Below, piece by piece: positions 45,057 to 53,026 of a DNA stretch of 64,000 bases (position 1 is the first letter of the stretch; the number at the start of each line of letters is the position of its first letter). The DNA lies in assembly GCF_025847275.1 (NCBI RefSeq), contig NZ_JAOZEV010000014.1, positions 1-64,000 on the forward strand. The letters are read 5' to 3'. A program made the translations under genes and the position numbers. The notes under the pieces were generated by a model, which was not told the DNA's origin, made no database searches, and saw only the letters and a list, made by a program, of their open reading frames with translations. This stretch comes from Flavobacterium frigoritolerans. GTDB lineage: Bacteria; Bacteroidota; Bacteroidia; Flavobacteriales; Flavobacteriaceae.

Positions 45057-45785
45057 TTAAATCAAATCGCAATACCAAAATCCATAATCAAAAGCATCAT
45101 CTCCATTCGAATCGCAGGCTGTGTTAGTGGATTCTGTTTTTGGTTTTTCATATTTTCGATGTACAATTTCTCCTATTTCAAATTTAACTGGTTCAGAAAA
45201 AATAGGTCCATCAAAAGTAAAAGTATGAAATTCACCGTTTTCTCCACAAACATCTACATTATCTGGTAAATCATTTATAAAATCCTGATCAATTACACGA
45301 CCAACAAAGCTCTTATCAAGAAAACGCTCATTTACACAAACTACAATCGTTTTGAACCCCAAAGAAATAAATTCCTGAATTAGATCTTTAGTTGGAATTT
45401 TCCATAATGGAAATACTGCCTCAAAACCTATATCAACTAATTTGTCCTCACGATATTTACGCAAATCTTCTAGGAAAATATCTCCAAAAATAGAATATTT
45501 AACGCCTTGTCCTTTCAGCTTAGCTAATGTTTTAGTCATTACTTCTTCATACACTTCCATGGTTGGCATTTCTGGAATTTGCATGATTTCTAAAGGCAAT
45601 CCTATACTTTTTGCTTGTTGTTCTAATAACTCTACACGAACACCATGCATCGAAATGCGCTGAAATTGTTGATTTACACTTGTAAGCAAACAACTGATTT
45701 CGAATTCTTTTGCTTGTTGTATTTTATATAATGCTAATGCAGAATCTTTGCCACTGCTCCAATTAAATAAGGCGATCTTTTTCAA
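45057..45785 (-). CDS. PP-loop ATP pyrophosphatase (diphthine--ammonia ligase-like)
   Basis: This 242-residue protein has the PP-loop NWSSGKDSALALYKIQQ (about 8-24) and the Dph6/MJ0570-type motifs FGDIFLEDLRKYREDKLVDIGFEAVFPLW and CGENGEFHTFTFDGPIF. In archaea and eukaryotes the family completes diphthamide. Bacteria lack diphthamide, so the enzyme must adenylate and amidate another substrate. It precedes the HEAGH and hydroxylase genes on the same strand. Confidence 0.87.
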   Translation of the reverse strand: MKKIALFNWSSGKDSALALYKIQQAKEFEISCLLTSVNQQFQRISMHGVRVELLEQQAKSIGLPLEIMQIPEMPTMEVYEEVMTKTLAKLKGQGVKYSIFGDIFLEDLRKYREDKLVDIGFEAVFPLWKIPTKDLIQEFISLGFKTIVVCVNERFLDKSFVGRVIDQDFINDLPDNVDVCGENGEFHTFTFDGPIFSEPVKFEIGEIVHRKYEKPKTESTNTACDSNGDDAFDYGFWYCDLI

Positions 45786-45881
45786 TAGAATTGTTTAAGT
45801 ATTTTCAAAAAGTAAACTTACAAATTTACTTCGATTAGTTCATTAAACCTTTGTAACTTTGGAATCAACAGAAGTTAATTT

Positions 45882-46430
45882 ATGTTGTTATTTAAAAATA
45901 AATACAAAATACAGTCAAATAGATTACAAAATTGGGACTATTCCAGTTAAGGGATCTATTTTATTACATTAGCTACTTATAATAGAGAAAATATTTTTGA
46001 TTCAATAGATTCTGATTTGATGATTCTAAACGATAATGGAAAAATTATTGAATCTATTAAAATCAGGGATAACTGGATTTTTCATAATTGGATTATAATG
46101 CCAAATCATATTCATTTATTAATTGAAATTCAAAACAATGATATCCAAACCGCAGATATACAATCTACTGACACGCAATATGTAAATGCGCAAACTGTAG
46201 AGACGTACCGCAGTGCGTCTACATTCAGCACATCAAACAACACAGAGACAAACATTGCGAAGACGCACTGCGCCACACAAAAAACGCTCGTCTCTAGAAC
46301 ATCAATTCGGCAATCAAATTATCACGATCACATTGTTCGTAATTACAATTCATTCGAAAAAAACAGATTCTTATATAACCAATAATCCTAAAAATTGGAA
46401 TTCAGATTCTATCAATATCTCCAATACAAA
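45882..46430 (+). pseudogene. Decayed REP-associated tyrosine (Y1) transposase
   Basis: The frame starting at 45882 reads like the N terminus of a RAYT/IS200-type transposase (KNKYKIQSNRLQNWDY, then GIYFITLATYNREN) but has a TAA at 45948-45950 (codon 23). In the same frame follow the HUH motif MPNHIHLLI (about 46101-46127) and, after a foreign-looking insert, the catalytic-Tyr region NYHDHIVRNYNSFEK. The expected ending NNPKNWNSDSI is in another frame (about 46384-46415), so a frameshift separates them. REP-like palindromes occupy the middle (46197-46276). At least three lesions show the gene is dead. A TAACTTTG -7-like element lies at 45854-45861. Confidence 0.85.
46197..46222. repeat. REP-like palindrome inside the transposase remnant
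   Basis: A GC-rich palindrome of the form GTAGAGACG...CGTCTAC with core ACCGCAGTGCG. A partial second copy (AGACGCACTGCG) follows at 46261-46272. The same sequence, inverted, is at 29709-29732. REP palindromes are the expected target of this transposase family. Confidence 0.75.
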
Positions 46431-46439
46431 TACATCAAT

Positions 46440-48503
46440 ATGAAATACATTCTTTTTTTCTTTACCTTTTTCAGTTTTGCACAACAAACTCAATATGTTG
46501 ATTTTAAAACCGTTTTAGGAGAAATTAACATCAATACAACAAATAAAACAGTATCTGGAAATGTGAAATATGATTTTGAGGTTCTTCAACCCACTGATAC
46601 CATTAAAATTGATGCGCAAAACATGACGTTTACTGATGTGAAAATAAATGGTAATGAAATAATTTATACAAATACAAATAAACAATTACAATTAATTTTT
46701 CCATTTCAAAAAGGAAAAAACATACTTACTTTTAGCTATACAGTTCAGCCTAAACAAGCTTTGTATTTTATAAATGCAGAAAATAAAGAGGATACTGAAA
46801 TCTGGACACAGGGTCAAGGAAGATATACCAGCAACTGGTTTCCAAGCTTTGATGATGTTAATGAAAAAGTAATTTTTAATATGGATATTACCTTCGACAA
46901 AAACTTTAAAGTTATTTCAAATGGTATCCTGAAGAACAAACTAGAGAATGGAAATTCTTTTGTTTGGCAATACCGCATGCAAAATCCTATGAGCTCCTAT
47001 TTATTAGTACTTGCTATAGGAAAATATGAAGAAAAGACATTGAAATCAAAATCCCGAATCCCTTTAGAATATTATATCGAAAATAATGACGTTTCTCGTT
47101 TTGAACCAACCTATCGTTACTCTAAAGAAATTTTTGATTTTCTGGAAAAAGAAATAGGAGTAAAGTATCCTTGGGAAACATACAGACAAGCTCCAGCCCG
47201 CGACTTTCTATATGCCGGCATGGAAAACACAACTGCTACTTTATTCTCTACCAGATATGTTGTCGATTCTACAGGCTTTGAAGATAGAAAATACACTAAT
47301 ATTAATGCACACGAACTAGCGCACCACTGGTTTGGAAACCTAATTACTGCCGAAAGCAGTACTCATCATTGGCTACAAGAAGGTTTTGCAACCTATTATG
47401 CTTTACTTGCCGAAAAAGAAATTTATGGTGAAGACTATTTTTATTCCAAATTATACGAAACAGCACAGCAACTAAAATTTGCATCCAGAACCGATACAAT
47501 ACCGGTTTTAAATGCTAAAGCAAGTTCACTTACTTTTTATGAAAAAGGAGCTTGGGCTTTATTTGTTTTACACGATGCATTAGGTGATAAAACTTTTAAA
47601 AAAGTAATTAAAAACTACTTGAAGAAGTATGCTTATAAAACAGTAAATACAGATGATTTTTTTGAAGAAATAAGAAAACTATCTAATTATAACTTAAAAG
47701 AATTTTCTAAAGTATGGCTTGAAACAACTAATTTTAATACTCAGCAAGCCAACGAATTACTAAATAAAAACAAAGCCATACAAATACGTTTAGAGGTTGA
47801 CAAATTCAATAAAAAAACAATTGCAGACAAAGAAGAGTTTTTATCGAAAGTTTTACAATCAGATGTTTATTTTACAGTTAAAAAAGCAATTGTAAACCAA
47901 CTAAAAAATGAGAAATATGATGCTAAAAAGCAATTGCTTACATTGGCTTTAAACACAAATAATTTACAAGTCCGTCAAGAAGTAGCTGCTACTCTATATA
48001 AAATCCCTGAAGACTTTAGAACTCAATATGAAACATTGCTGGATGACAAATCCTATCAAACACAAGAAATAGCATTATTTTATTTATGGAATAATTTTCC
48101 GTCTCATCGCAATGAATATCTAGATAAATCAAAAAACTGGATTGGCTTTAACGATTATAATCTAAGAACATTATGGCTTTCATTGGCATTATCAACCGCA
48201 AATTACACTTCAGAACCAGAAATACTAGTAAATGAATTAATAGAATATTCATCCCCTAAATATGAGGCTACCACACGTCAAAACGCTTTAGAAAAATTAA
48301 TCAATTTTCGATTAACAAATGATGTAGTATTAACAAATCTGGTTAATGCAACGACCCATCATATGTGGCAATTTTCTAAATTTGGAAGAGAAAATATTCG
48401 AGTACTCTTAAAAAATAGTGAAATGCGTAGTTCATTTGAAAGAATTTTGCCTAATTTGTCATCGAATGAACAGTTTCAATTAGAACGTTTGTTAAAAGAG
48501 TAA
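46440..48503 (+). CDS. M1-family zinc aminopeptidase
   Basis: From the ATG at 46440 (MKYILFFFTFFSFAQQ, a signal peptide) the protein has 687 residues. An upstream ATG would include transposase-remnant sequence. The M1 fold is clear: an N-terminal beta domain, the substrate-binding AGMENTTATLFS (near residue 260), HELAHHWFGNLITAESSTHHWLQEGFATYY with zinc ligands His291, His295 and Glu314, and a HEAT-like C-terminal helical domain. It should trim peptides in the periplasm or outside the cell. It appears monocistronic. Confidence 0.92.
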   Translation: MKYILFFFTFFSFAQQTQYVDFKTVLGEININTTNKTVSGNVKYDFEVLQPTDTIKIDAQNMTFTDVKINGNEIIYTNTNKQLQLIFPFQKGKNILTFSYTVQPKQALYFINAENKEDTEIWTQGQGRYTSNWFPSFDDVNEKVIFNMDITFDKNFKVISNGILKNKLENGNSFVWQYRMQNPMSSYLLVLAIGKYEEKTLKSKSRIPLEYYIENNDVSRFEPTYRYSKEIFDFLEKEIGVKYPWETYRQAPARDFLYAGMENTTATLFSTRYVVDSTGFEDRKYTNINAHELAHHWFGNLITAESSTHHWLQEGFATYYALLAEKEIYGEDYFYSKLYETAQQLKFASRTDTIPVLNAKASSLTFYEKGAWALFVLHDALGDKTFKKVIKNYLKKYAYKTVNTDDFFEEIRKLSNYNLKEFSKVWLETTNFNTQQANELLNKNKAIQIRLEVDKFNKKTIADKEEFLSKVLQSDVYFTVKKAIVNQLKNEKYDAKKQLLTLALNTNNLQVRQEVAATLYKIPEDFRTQYETLLDDKSYQTQEIALFYLWNNFPSHRNEYLDKSKNWIGFNDYNLRTLWLSLALSTANYTSEPEILVNELIEYSSPKYEATTRQNALEKLINFRLTNDVVLTNLVNATTHHMWQFSKFGRENIRVLLKNSEMRSSFERILPNLSSNEQFQLERLLKE

Positions 48504-48672
48504 GTAGAGAATTGATTTAATAGAGTCAAGAAGTAAGAGAATAGCATTAAGATGATAGAATTTAGAGAATAAAGTTAAGATAACAGAAGAATAGAGAATA
48601 GATTTAGTCTGTTTTTTGCTTCTAGCTTCTTTTTATCTATTTCCTTTCAGATAAAAAAACTACAATACATTT

Positions 48673-49572
48673 ATGAGAGCATTGGTTATTTCAGGAGGAG
48701 GAAGCAAAGGAGCTTTTGCTGGAGGAGTTGCACAATATTTATTAGAAATAAAAAAATGTCAATATGATTTATTTCTAGGCACTTCAACCGGAAGCTTACT
48801 AATCCCGCATTTGGCTCTTGGAAACATTCATAAAATTCATGGTATTTATACCAATGTAAACATGGGGAAAATATTTAATATTAGTCCATTTGTAGTAAAA
48901 GAAAAGGGCGGAATTGATATTGTTACCATAAATCACTTTAATGTAATCCGTCAATTTTTTAAAGGAAAAAGAACATTTGGAGAAAGCAAAGGATTGCAAA
49001 AATACATCAAAGACCATTTTTCTATATCTGAGTTTAATCAGTTAAAAAAACTTAAAACCGATGTTGTTGTAACGGTCACAAATTTATCAAGAAATGAAGC
49101 AGAATACAAATCAATAAAAGATTGTAGCTATGACGAGTTTTGCGATTGGATTTGGATATCTAGTAATTACATTCCGTTTATGAGTTTAGTTACCAAAAAT
49201 AACTCCGAATATGGCGATGGAGGATTCTCTAGCTTGGTTCCAATTCGTGAAGCTATACAACGTGGAGCAACCGAAATAGATGTCGTCATCCTTGAAACAG
49301 AAGTAAATATAACCAAAAATGCTATTGGCAAAAATCCATTTTCATTAATGATAGATTTATTCCGAATAGCATTAGATCAGGTTGAGAAACATGATATCGC
49401 AATTGGAAAACTAATAGCAAAAAATAAAAATGTAAAACTAAACTTGTTTTATACCCCAACAAAACTAACCAACAACGCATTAATTTTTAATAAAGAAGAA
49501 ATGAAAAAATGGTGGGAAGAAGGATATGAGTATGCTCAGAATAAGTCTGAGATTATGAGTGATAACAGGTAA
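48673..49572 (+). CDS. Patatin-like phospholipase
   Basis: This 299-residue cytoplasmic protein has the patatin oxyanion loop SGGGSKGAFAGGVAQYLL (about 7-24), the nucleophile Ser in GTSTGSLL (the G-x-S-x-G variant, Ser39) and the catalytic Asp in YGDGGFSSLVPI. It should hydrolyse lipid acyl esters. The family includes intracellular lipases and secreted effectors, but no signal peptide or secretion tag is seen. The preceding 169 bp consist of purine-rich AGAGAATA-type repeats. Confidence 0.88.
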   Translation: MRALVISGGGSKGAFAGGVAQYLLEIKKCQYDLFLGTSTGSLLIPHLALGNIHKIHGIYTNVNMGKIFNISPFVVKEKGGIDIVTINHFNVIRQFFKGKRTFGESKGLQKYIKDHFSISEFNQLKKLKTDVVVTVTNLSRNEAEYKSIKDCSYDEFCDWIWISSNYIPFMSLVTKNNSEYGDGGFSSLVPIREAIQRGATEIDVVILETEVNITKNAIGKNPFSLMIDLFRIALDQVEKHDIAIGKLIAKNKNVKLNLFYTPTKLTNNALIFNKEEMKKWWEEGYEYAQNKSEIMSDNR

Positions 49573-49604
49573 TTTTTAATTTCGATATAATTATACAGAT
49601 GTAA

Positions 49605-49646
49605 TTTAAAAGATCAAAAAACAATTGATTTTTTTGATCTTTTAAA
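49605..49646. terminator. Bidirectional terminator between the patatin and LanC genes
   Basis: TTTAAAAGATCAAAAA (49605-49620) pairs with TTTTTGATCTTTTAAA (49631-49646) around a 10-base loop. It separates the plus-strand patatin gene from the end of the minus-strand lanthipeptide operon. Confidence 0.85.
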
Positions 49647-49654
49647 TCAAATTA

Positions 49655-50884
49655 CTAAGAAAGTCCGAGTTGTGGCATTAACAAACTCTTATGTTTATTT
49701 TTATTAAGCAAACGCAAATAAAAATAGCCTGTTCCTGCAATACCCATCATAAGTCCAGGAGTATACTGTCCTGTGCTTAATCCGGTTGACCACTGAATAT
49801 TATTATCCTGATATTTGCTAATACCTGCATCACCCACAGCCTCTGCAAGTTTCTGGTATTCAATTCCCCCACAATCAAGAATAATATCTGCATTTCCAGC
49901 TATACCGTGGCAAATTGAATAATTAGTATTACTCAGATTTTCCATCAAACTATGATAAATAGAATTGGTAGTAGTTGTAAGAGCAATATTCATCTCGTTT
50001 ATAAAAACTGTATTCGGATGTAATTGATTTGCTTTTAATCTTGATATTGTAATACCCGGTGCGCCATGGCACCATGCTAAACCACATACATTTACAGTTG
50101 AATTTGAAACATCATCTCTAAAATCTGGCCAGTTTTGTTGCGATACATCAAAAGACTGACGTTCATAATTAAAACCACCTTCTGCACCTTCTAAAAATAC
50201 AGAATTCCCTGTCGCCTGATACAATTGTAACAAAGCCAAAGCTATTCCAGATGAACCATGTGAAAAGCCTGTCAGATTTTTTTGCGATGGAACTGTTGCC
50301 CAAGACCAAACGTTATTATTTTTAATTGCTGTATTGCATAATAAATAACCTAAAGCAACTGCTTTATCAAGAAACTCAGGCTTTTTAAAGTTTAGATGAA
50401 CATCTAATAAAACTGGAATTGTTCCGGCCGCTCCACTTATAATATCAATTTCATAAGACTGAAGTGAATTAGAAGGAATACTATCAAGTAAATCGATTCC
50501 ATCCTTTATCCAGTCTTCTCTATTTAGTACTTTTCCAATTCTTATTAATGCCGTAGCTATACCGGGTTTTCCTGCATAAAAGCCATGATTAATTGCATCA
50601 TACATAGTAGTTCTAACTTGCTCAATGCTACCTTCTATCGTTTTTAATAAAATAGGATCTTTTCTCTCTGTATATAAAGCAGTTAAAAATAAAGCAATCC
50701 CAGAAGTACCGGAGTAAACATCTGGACCAAAGGTTTTGATAACAGGCTGATAAGTACCATCTAAGGGCTCAAATGAATACCCTTGCCATGTACAGGATTT
50801 ATCATGCCATATACTGGTTTTCATTAAATCACTTCCAATATTCCATGCGGTTTCAAGGAAATTATTTTTATTTATCTGATTCAT
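49655..50884 (-). CDS. LanC-like lanthionine cyclase
   Basis: This is a 409-residue protein from the ATG at 50884; a GTG nine bases upstream is the alternative. It has the alpha-alpha barrel repeats of LanC (SGTSGIALFLTALY, GFYAGKPGIATALIRI, FSHGSSGIALALLQLY, SICHGIAGNADIIL). The zinc ligands are present: Cys272 in WCHGAPG, then Cys325-His326 in CHG, plus the active-site His209 in GFSHG. LanC enzymes close thioether rings by adding Cys thiols to dehydrated Ser/Thr. It is the last gene of a four-gene operon with a kinase, a HopA1-family protein and a Cys-rich repeat protein, which is its likely substrate. A stand-alone LanC would normally accompany LanB, which is absent. Confidence 0.9.
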   Translation of the reverse strand: MNQINKNNFLETAWNIGSDLMKTSIWHDKSCTWQGYSFEPLDGTYQPVIKTFGPDVYSGTSGIALFLTALYTERKDPILLKTIEGSIEQVRTTMYDAINHGFYAGKPGIATALIRIGKVLNREDWIKDGIDLLDSIPSNSLQSYEIDIISGAAGTIPVLLDVHLNFKKPEFLDKAVALGYLLCNTAIKNNNVWSWATVPSQKNLTGFSHGSSGIALALLQLYQATGNSVFLEGAEGGFNYERQSFDVSQQNWPDFRDDVSNSTVNVCGLAWCHGAPGITISRLKANQLHPNTVFINEMNIALTTTTNSIYHSLMENLSNTNYSICHGIAGNADIILDCGGIEYQKLAEAVGDAGISKYQDNNIQWSTGLSTGQYTPGLMMGIAGTGYFYLRLLNKNKHKSLLMPQLGLS

Positions 50885-50895
50885 AATTATCACTT

Positions 50896-51879
50896 TTAAT
50901 TGAATAGTATTTTTGATCCTTTATTAAGAAAAGTTTTTTTAGGATCTATTCCTCTTTTCATAAAAGAGGTAGCAATTTCATTAACAACAATATTCGCAGC
51001 GAGTTTCTTTTGTGAAGTACGAAATAAGGTTTCAGCTATTATTGTTACTCTGTTCATTCCAAAACTTTCATGTGCATTTGGGCTTTCGGCTATACCAATA
51101 CCTTTAGCATATCGATAAGTAAAAAGAGGAACATCTTCCTGTAAATAATCTTTCATTTCATCATTTATGCTAGGTAATAACATTTTTATTATCGGCATTA
51201 TAGAGTCTTCAATATAAAGCACAGCTGCATCTCTACGAGAGTAGAAATCAGGATGATTAAGGCATTTAAAAATAAAAGAGATATTGTAATAATTTAATTT
51301 TTCAGTAAGGATATTAATAAGTATAGGCGCTCCCTCACTGATGCAGTTCCAATAAATTCTGGTAAAATTTTGAGAAGCATTTATTGGCTGGTTACTAAAA
51401 ACATAATAAAATGTAGGCTGTCTTTGTTTGTCTTCTTTTGGAAATAATACAGCAACAGTTTGCCCCAACTCTATTGCAGATGGTGACGAAATACCTATTA
51501 ATGAAGAAACAGAAACTACTCGTATTTCGGTTTGTTTTATAACTTCAGCATATCCATTCGGGGCAATATATTTAACAACCCAGCCTTGCTCAATTCTGTC
51601 TTTACTATTGTTATTTTGCGATAGCTTTTCTATAAAAACAGTATCATTATTAATATCATTTCCAATAAATTTATTTTCTCTGTTGTCCTGACCTGACTGA
51701 TAGGATTCTTTTAAAGCATAACATTCAGAATATAATATACCAATAAGATATGACATTGCATTGTCTTGAGTAATTGCATATTGTTTTTCTCTGAAAGTTA
51801 TTTGCAAGTCAGAGATATGCAACTGACTTACAAGTCGAGTAAGTTCTTTAATAATAGTTTTATCCTCAAACATATTCAT
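50896..51879 (-). CDS. HopA1-family protein, putative phospho-Ser/Thr lyase of the lanthipeptide pathway
   Basis: The start is uncertain: the ATG at 51879 (MNMFEDKTI, 327 residues) overlaps the kinase gene by 14 bases; the ATG at 51873 overlaps by eight. The C-terminal half carries the HopA1 pattern: FTRIYWNCISEGAPILINILTEKLNYYNISFIFK, then DAAVLYIED, LQEDVPLFTYRYAKGIGIAESPNAHESFGMNR. HopA1 domains are named after a type III effector, but they also occur in class V lanthipeptide clusters, where they partner a kinase to dehydrate Ser/Thr by eliminating phosphate. No type III secretion genes are present, so the biosynthetic role is preferred. It is translationally coupled to the kinase gene. 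Confidence 0.85.
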   Translation of the reverse strand: MNMFEDKTIIKELTRLVSQLHISDLQITFREKQYAITQDNAMSYLIGILYSECYALKESYQSGQDNRENKFIGNDINNDTVFIEKLSQNNNSKDRIEQGWVVKYIAPNGYAEVIKQTEIRVVSVSSLIGISSPSAIELGQTVAVLFPKEDKQRQPTFYYVFSNQPINASQNFTRIYWNCISEGAPILINILTEKLNYYNISFIFKCLNHPDFYSRRDAAVLYIEDSIMPIIKMLLPSINDEMKDYLQEDVPLFTYRYAKGIGIAESPNAHESFGMNRVTIIAETLFRTSQKKLAANIVVNEIATSFMKRGIDPKKTFLNKGSKILFN

Positions 51880-52960
51880 ATACTTTAATATTAAACAATT
51901 CATATAATAGAGACTCAGGATCCTTCATAATATTAAAAGCAAGCTGGATACAACGCATATTATTAGCTTCTATTTTAGTATTATATGTTATACCTTCTAC
52001 ACTTGTCTGGATAATTCTAGCCGCTGTAAATTGCATAATTCTAATTAAAAAGGAGCTGTAATATGACTCTGGATATCCCTGTAACTCCATATATTTATAA
52101 AGAAATGTCCGTGCAGATGATTGAGTGTTTTTAATATCATAGGGCTGCATATAATCAGGTAACTTATAATTTTTAGGATCATTATTATCAAAACCCAAAA
52201 GCCATACTGTAATATAAGATTGCATCAAACCAGCCACGTCCCACATTGGATCTCCAATATCTGCTAATTCCCAATCGATAAGTTTTTGTTTTATTCCATC
52301 GCAGTCTTCTGTAGTTAAAAAATTAATCCATTTAATATCTCCATGAATAAAATGGGTATATTGCCAGGATACCGCCAAATTAATTAATGCATTCTGCAAG
52401 ACTTGATTTTGTTTGATAAGATCAATAATGTTTGCACTGGCTTCATTATTAACAAAAAATTCATTGGCTTTGAATTTATCCAATTGCAATACCCAAGGTA
52501 ATGTTTTAGGAAAAGCAGAAGTATCTGTTTTTGTATCTGGAACAATATGACATGTCGATAATATTGTGGCTTGCTCGCGAGCAAGATTTAAGTCAAAGTT
52601 TTTTGTGAGCATATAATACTCATGTAAGTTTTTGGCATTATATAAAAGCTCCGTAACCATTATGTTATTTTCATCATCATGATCTAACAGTTTTGGAACA
52701 ATAGCAGCTATTGATGCAAATTCGATGTTGTTTTTAAAGAAATTATATGCGCTAATTTCTCTTTGAAATAAACTATTAGCAACCTTATCATTGCCCATTT
52801 GCTTCACAAACAGAGAATTTTCCGGCTGAACTAAAATTTTCATGATATTATTCCTGGTTTTTACAGGATGCACCATAAAATGACCTTTAACAACAGCATC
52901 TTCATTAATAAGCTGTCGCTTATGTAGATATTGGTATACAGATTCGGGCGCTAATTGCAT
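51866..52960 (-). CDS. APH-fold kinase, putative Ser/Thr kinase of a class V lanthipeptide pathway
   Basis: This 364-residue protein has the aminoglycoside-phosphotransferase/choline-kinase fold. LFVKQM (Lys53) and QREISAYNFF (Glu68) fit the ATP-binding lobe; FIHGDIKWINFL (His206, Asp208, Asn213) is the catalytic loop; LIDWELADIGDPMWDVAGL (Asp229) binds metal. In class V lanthipeptide clusters such a phosphotransferase phosphorylates Ser/Thr of the precursor before elimination. Antibiotic phosphorylation is the alternative, but the operon context argues against it. It starts 66 bases after the precursor stop, past a hairpin. Confidence 0.88.
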   Translation of the reverse strand: MQLAPESVYQYLHKRQLINEDAVVKGHFMVHPVKTRNNIMKILVQPENSLFVKQMGNDKVANSLFQREISAYNFFKNNIEFASIAAIVPKLLDHDDENNIMVTELLYNAKNLHEYYMLTKNFDLNLAREQATILSTCHIVPDTKTDTSAFPKTLPWVLQLDKFKANEFFVNNEASANIIDLIKQNQVLQNALINLAVSWQYTHFIHGDIKWINFLTTEDCDGIKQKLIDWELADIGDPMWDVAGLMQSYITVWLLGFDNNDPKNYKLPDYMQPYDIKNTQSSARTFLYKYMELQGYPESYYSSFLIRIMQFTAARIIQTSVEGITYNTKIEANNMRCIQLAFNIMKDPESLLYELFNIKVYEYV

Positions 52961-52978
52961 AAGTTATGATTTAAAATT

Positions 52979-53020
52979 AAAAAAATAACCGCAGAACATA
53001 AATGCTCTGCGGTAAAAAAA
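52979..53020 (-). terminator. Partial terminator/attenuator between precursor and enzyme genes
   Basis: On the minus strand ACCGCAGA (53013-53006) pairs with TCTGCGGT (52995-52988), extended by a GCA/TGT closing region. It is followed by TATTTTTTT. It lies directly after the precursor stop and before the kinase. Such leaky terminators commonly allow more precursor than enzyme message in RiPP operons. Confidence 0.75.
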
Positions 53021-53026
53021 ATGATA

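Noticed and set aside
45057..45785. Diphthamide synthesis in a bacterium
   Set aside because: Diphthamide is a feature of archaeal and eukaryotic EF2; the family name is inherited and the true bacterial substrate is unknown.
46213..46443. Small plus-strand gene between the PP-loop and M1 peptidase genes
   Set aside because: It is the frame-shifted tail of the decayed transposase (NNPKNWNSDSI) and not an independent gene.
50896..51879. HopA1-family protein as a type III secretion effector
   Set aside because: No type III secretion genes are present. The operon with a kinase, LanC and a Cys-rich repeat protein points to peptide modification.
51866..52960. APH-fold kinase as an antibiotic resistance enzyme
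   Set aside because: It overlaps the HopA1 gene and sits inside the lanthipeptide-like operon, which gives a better explanation.
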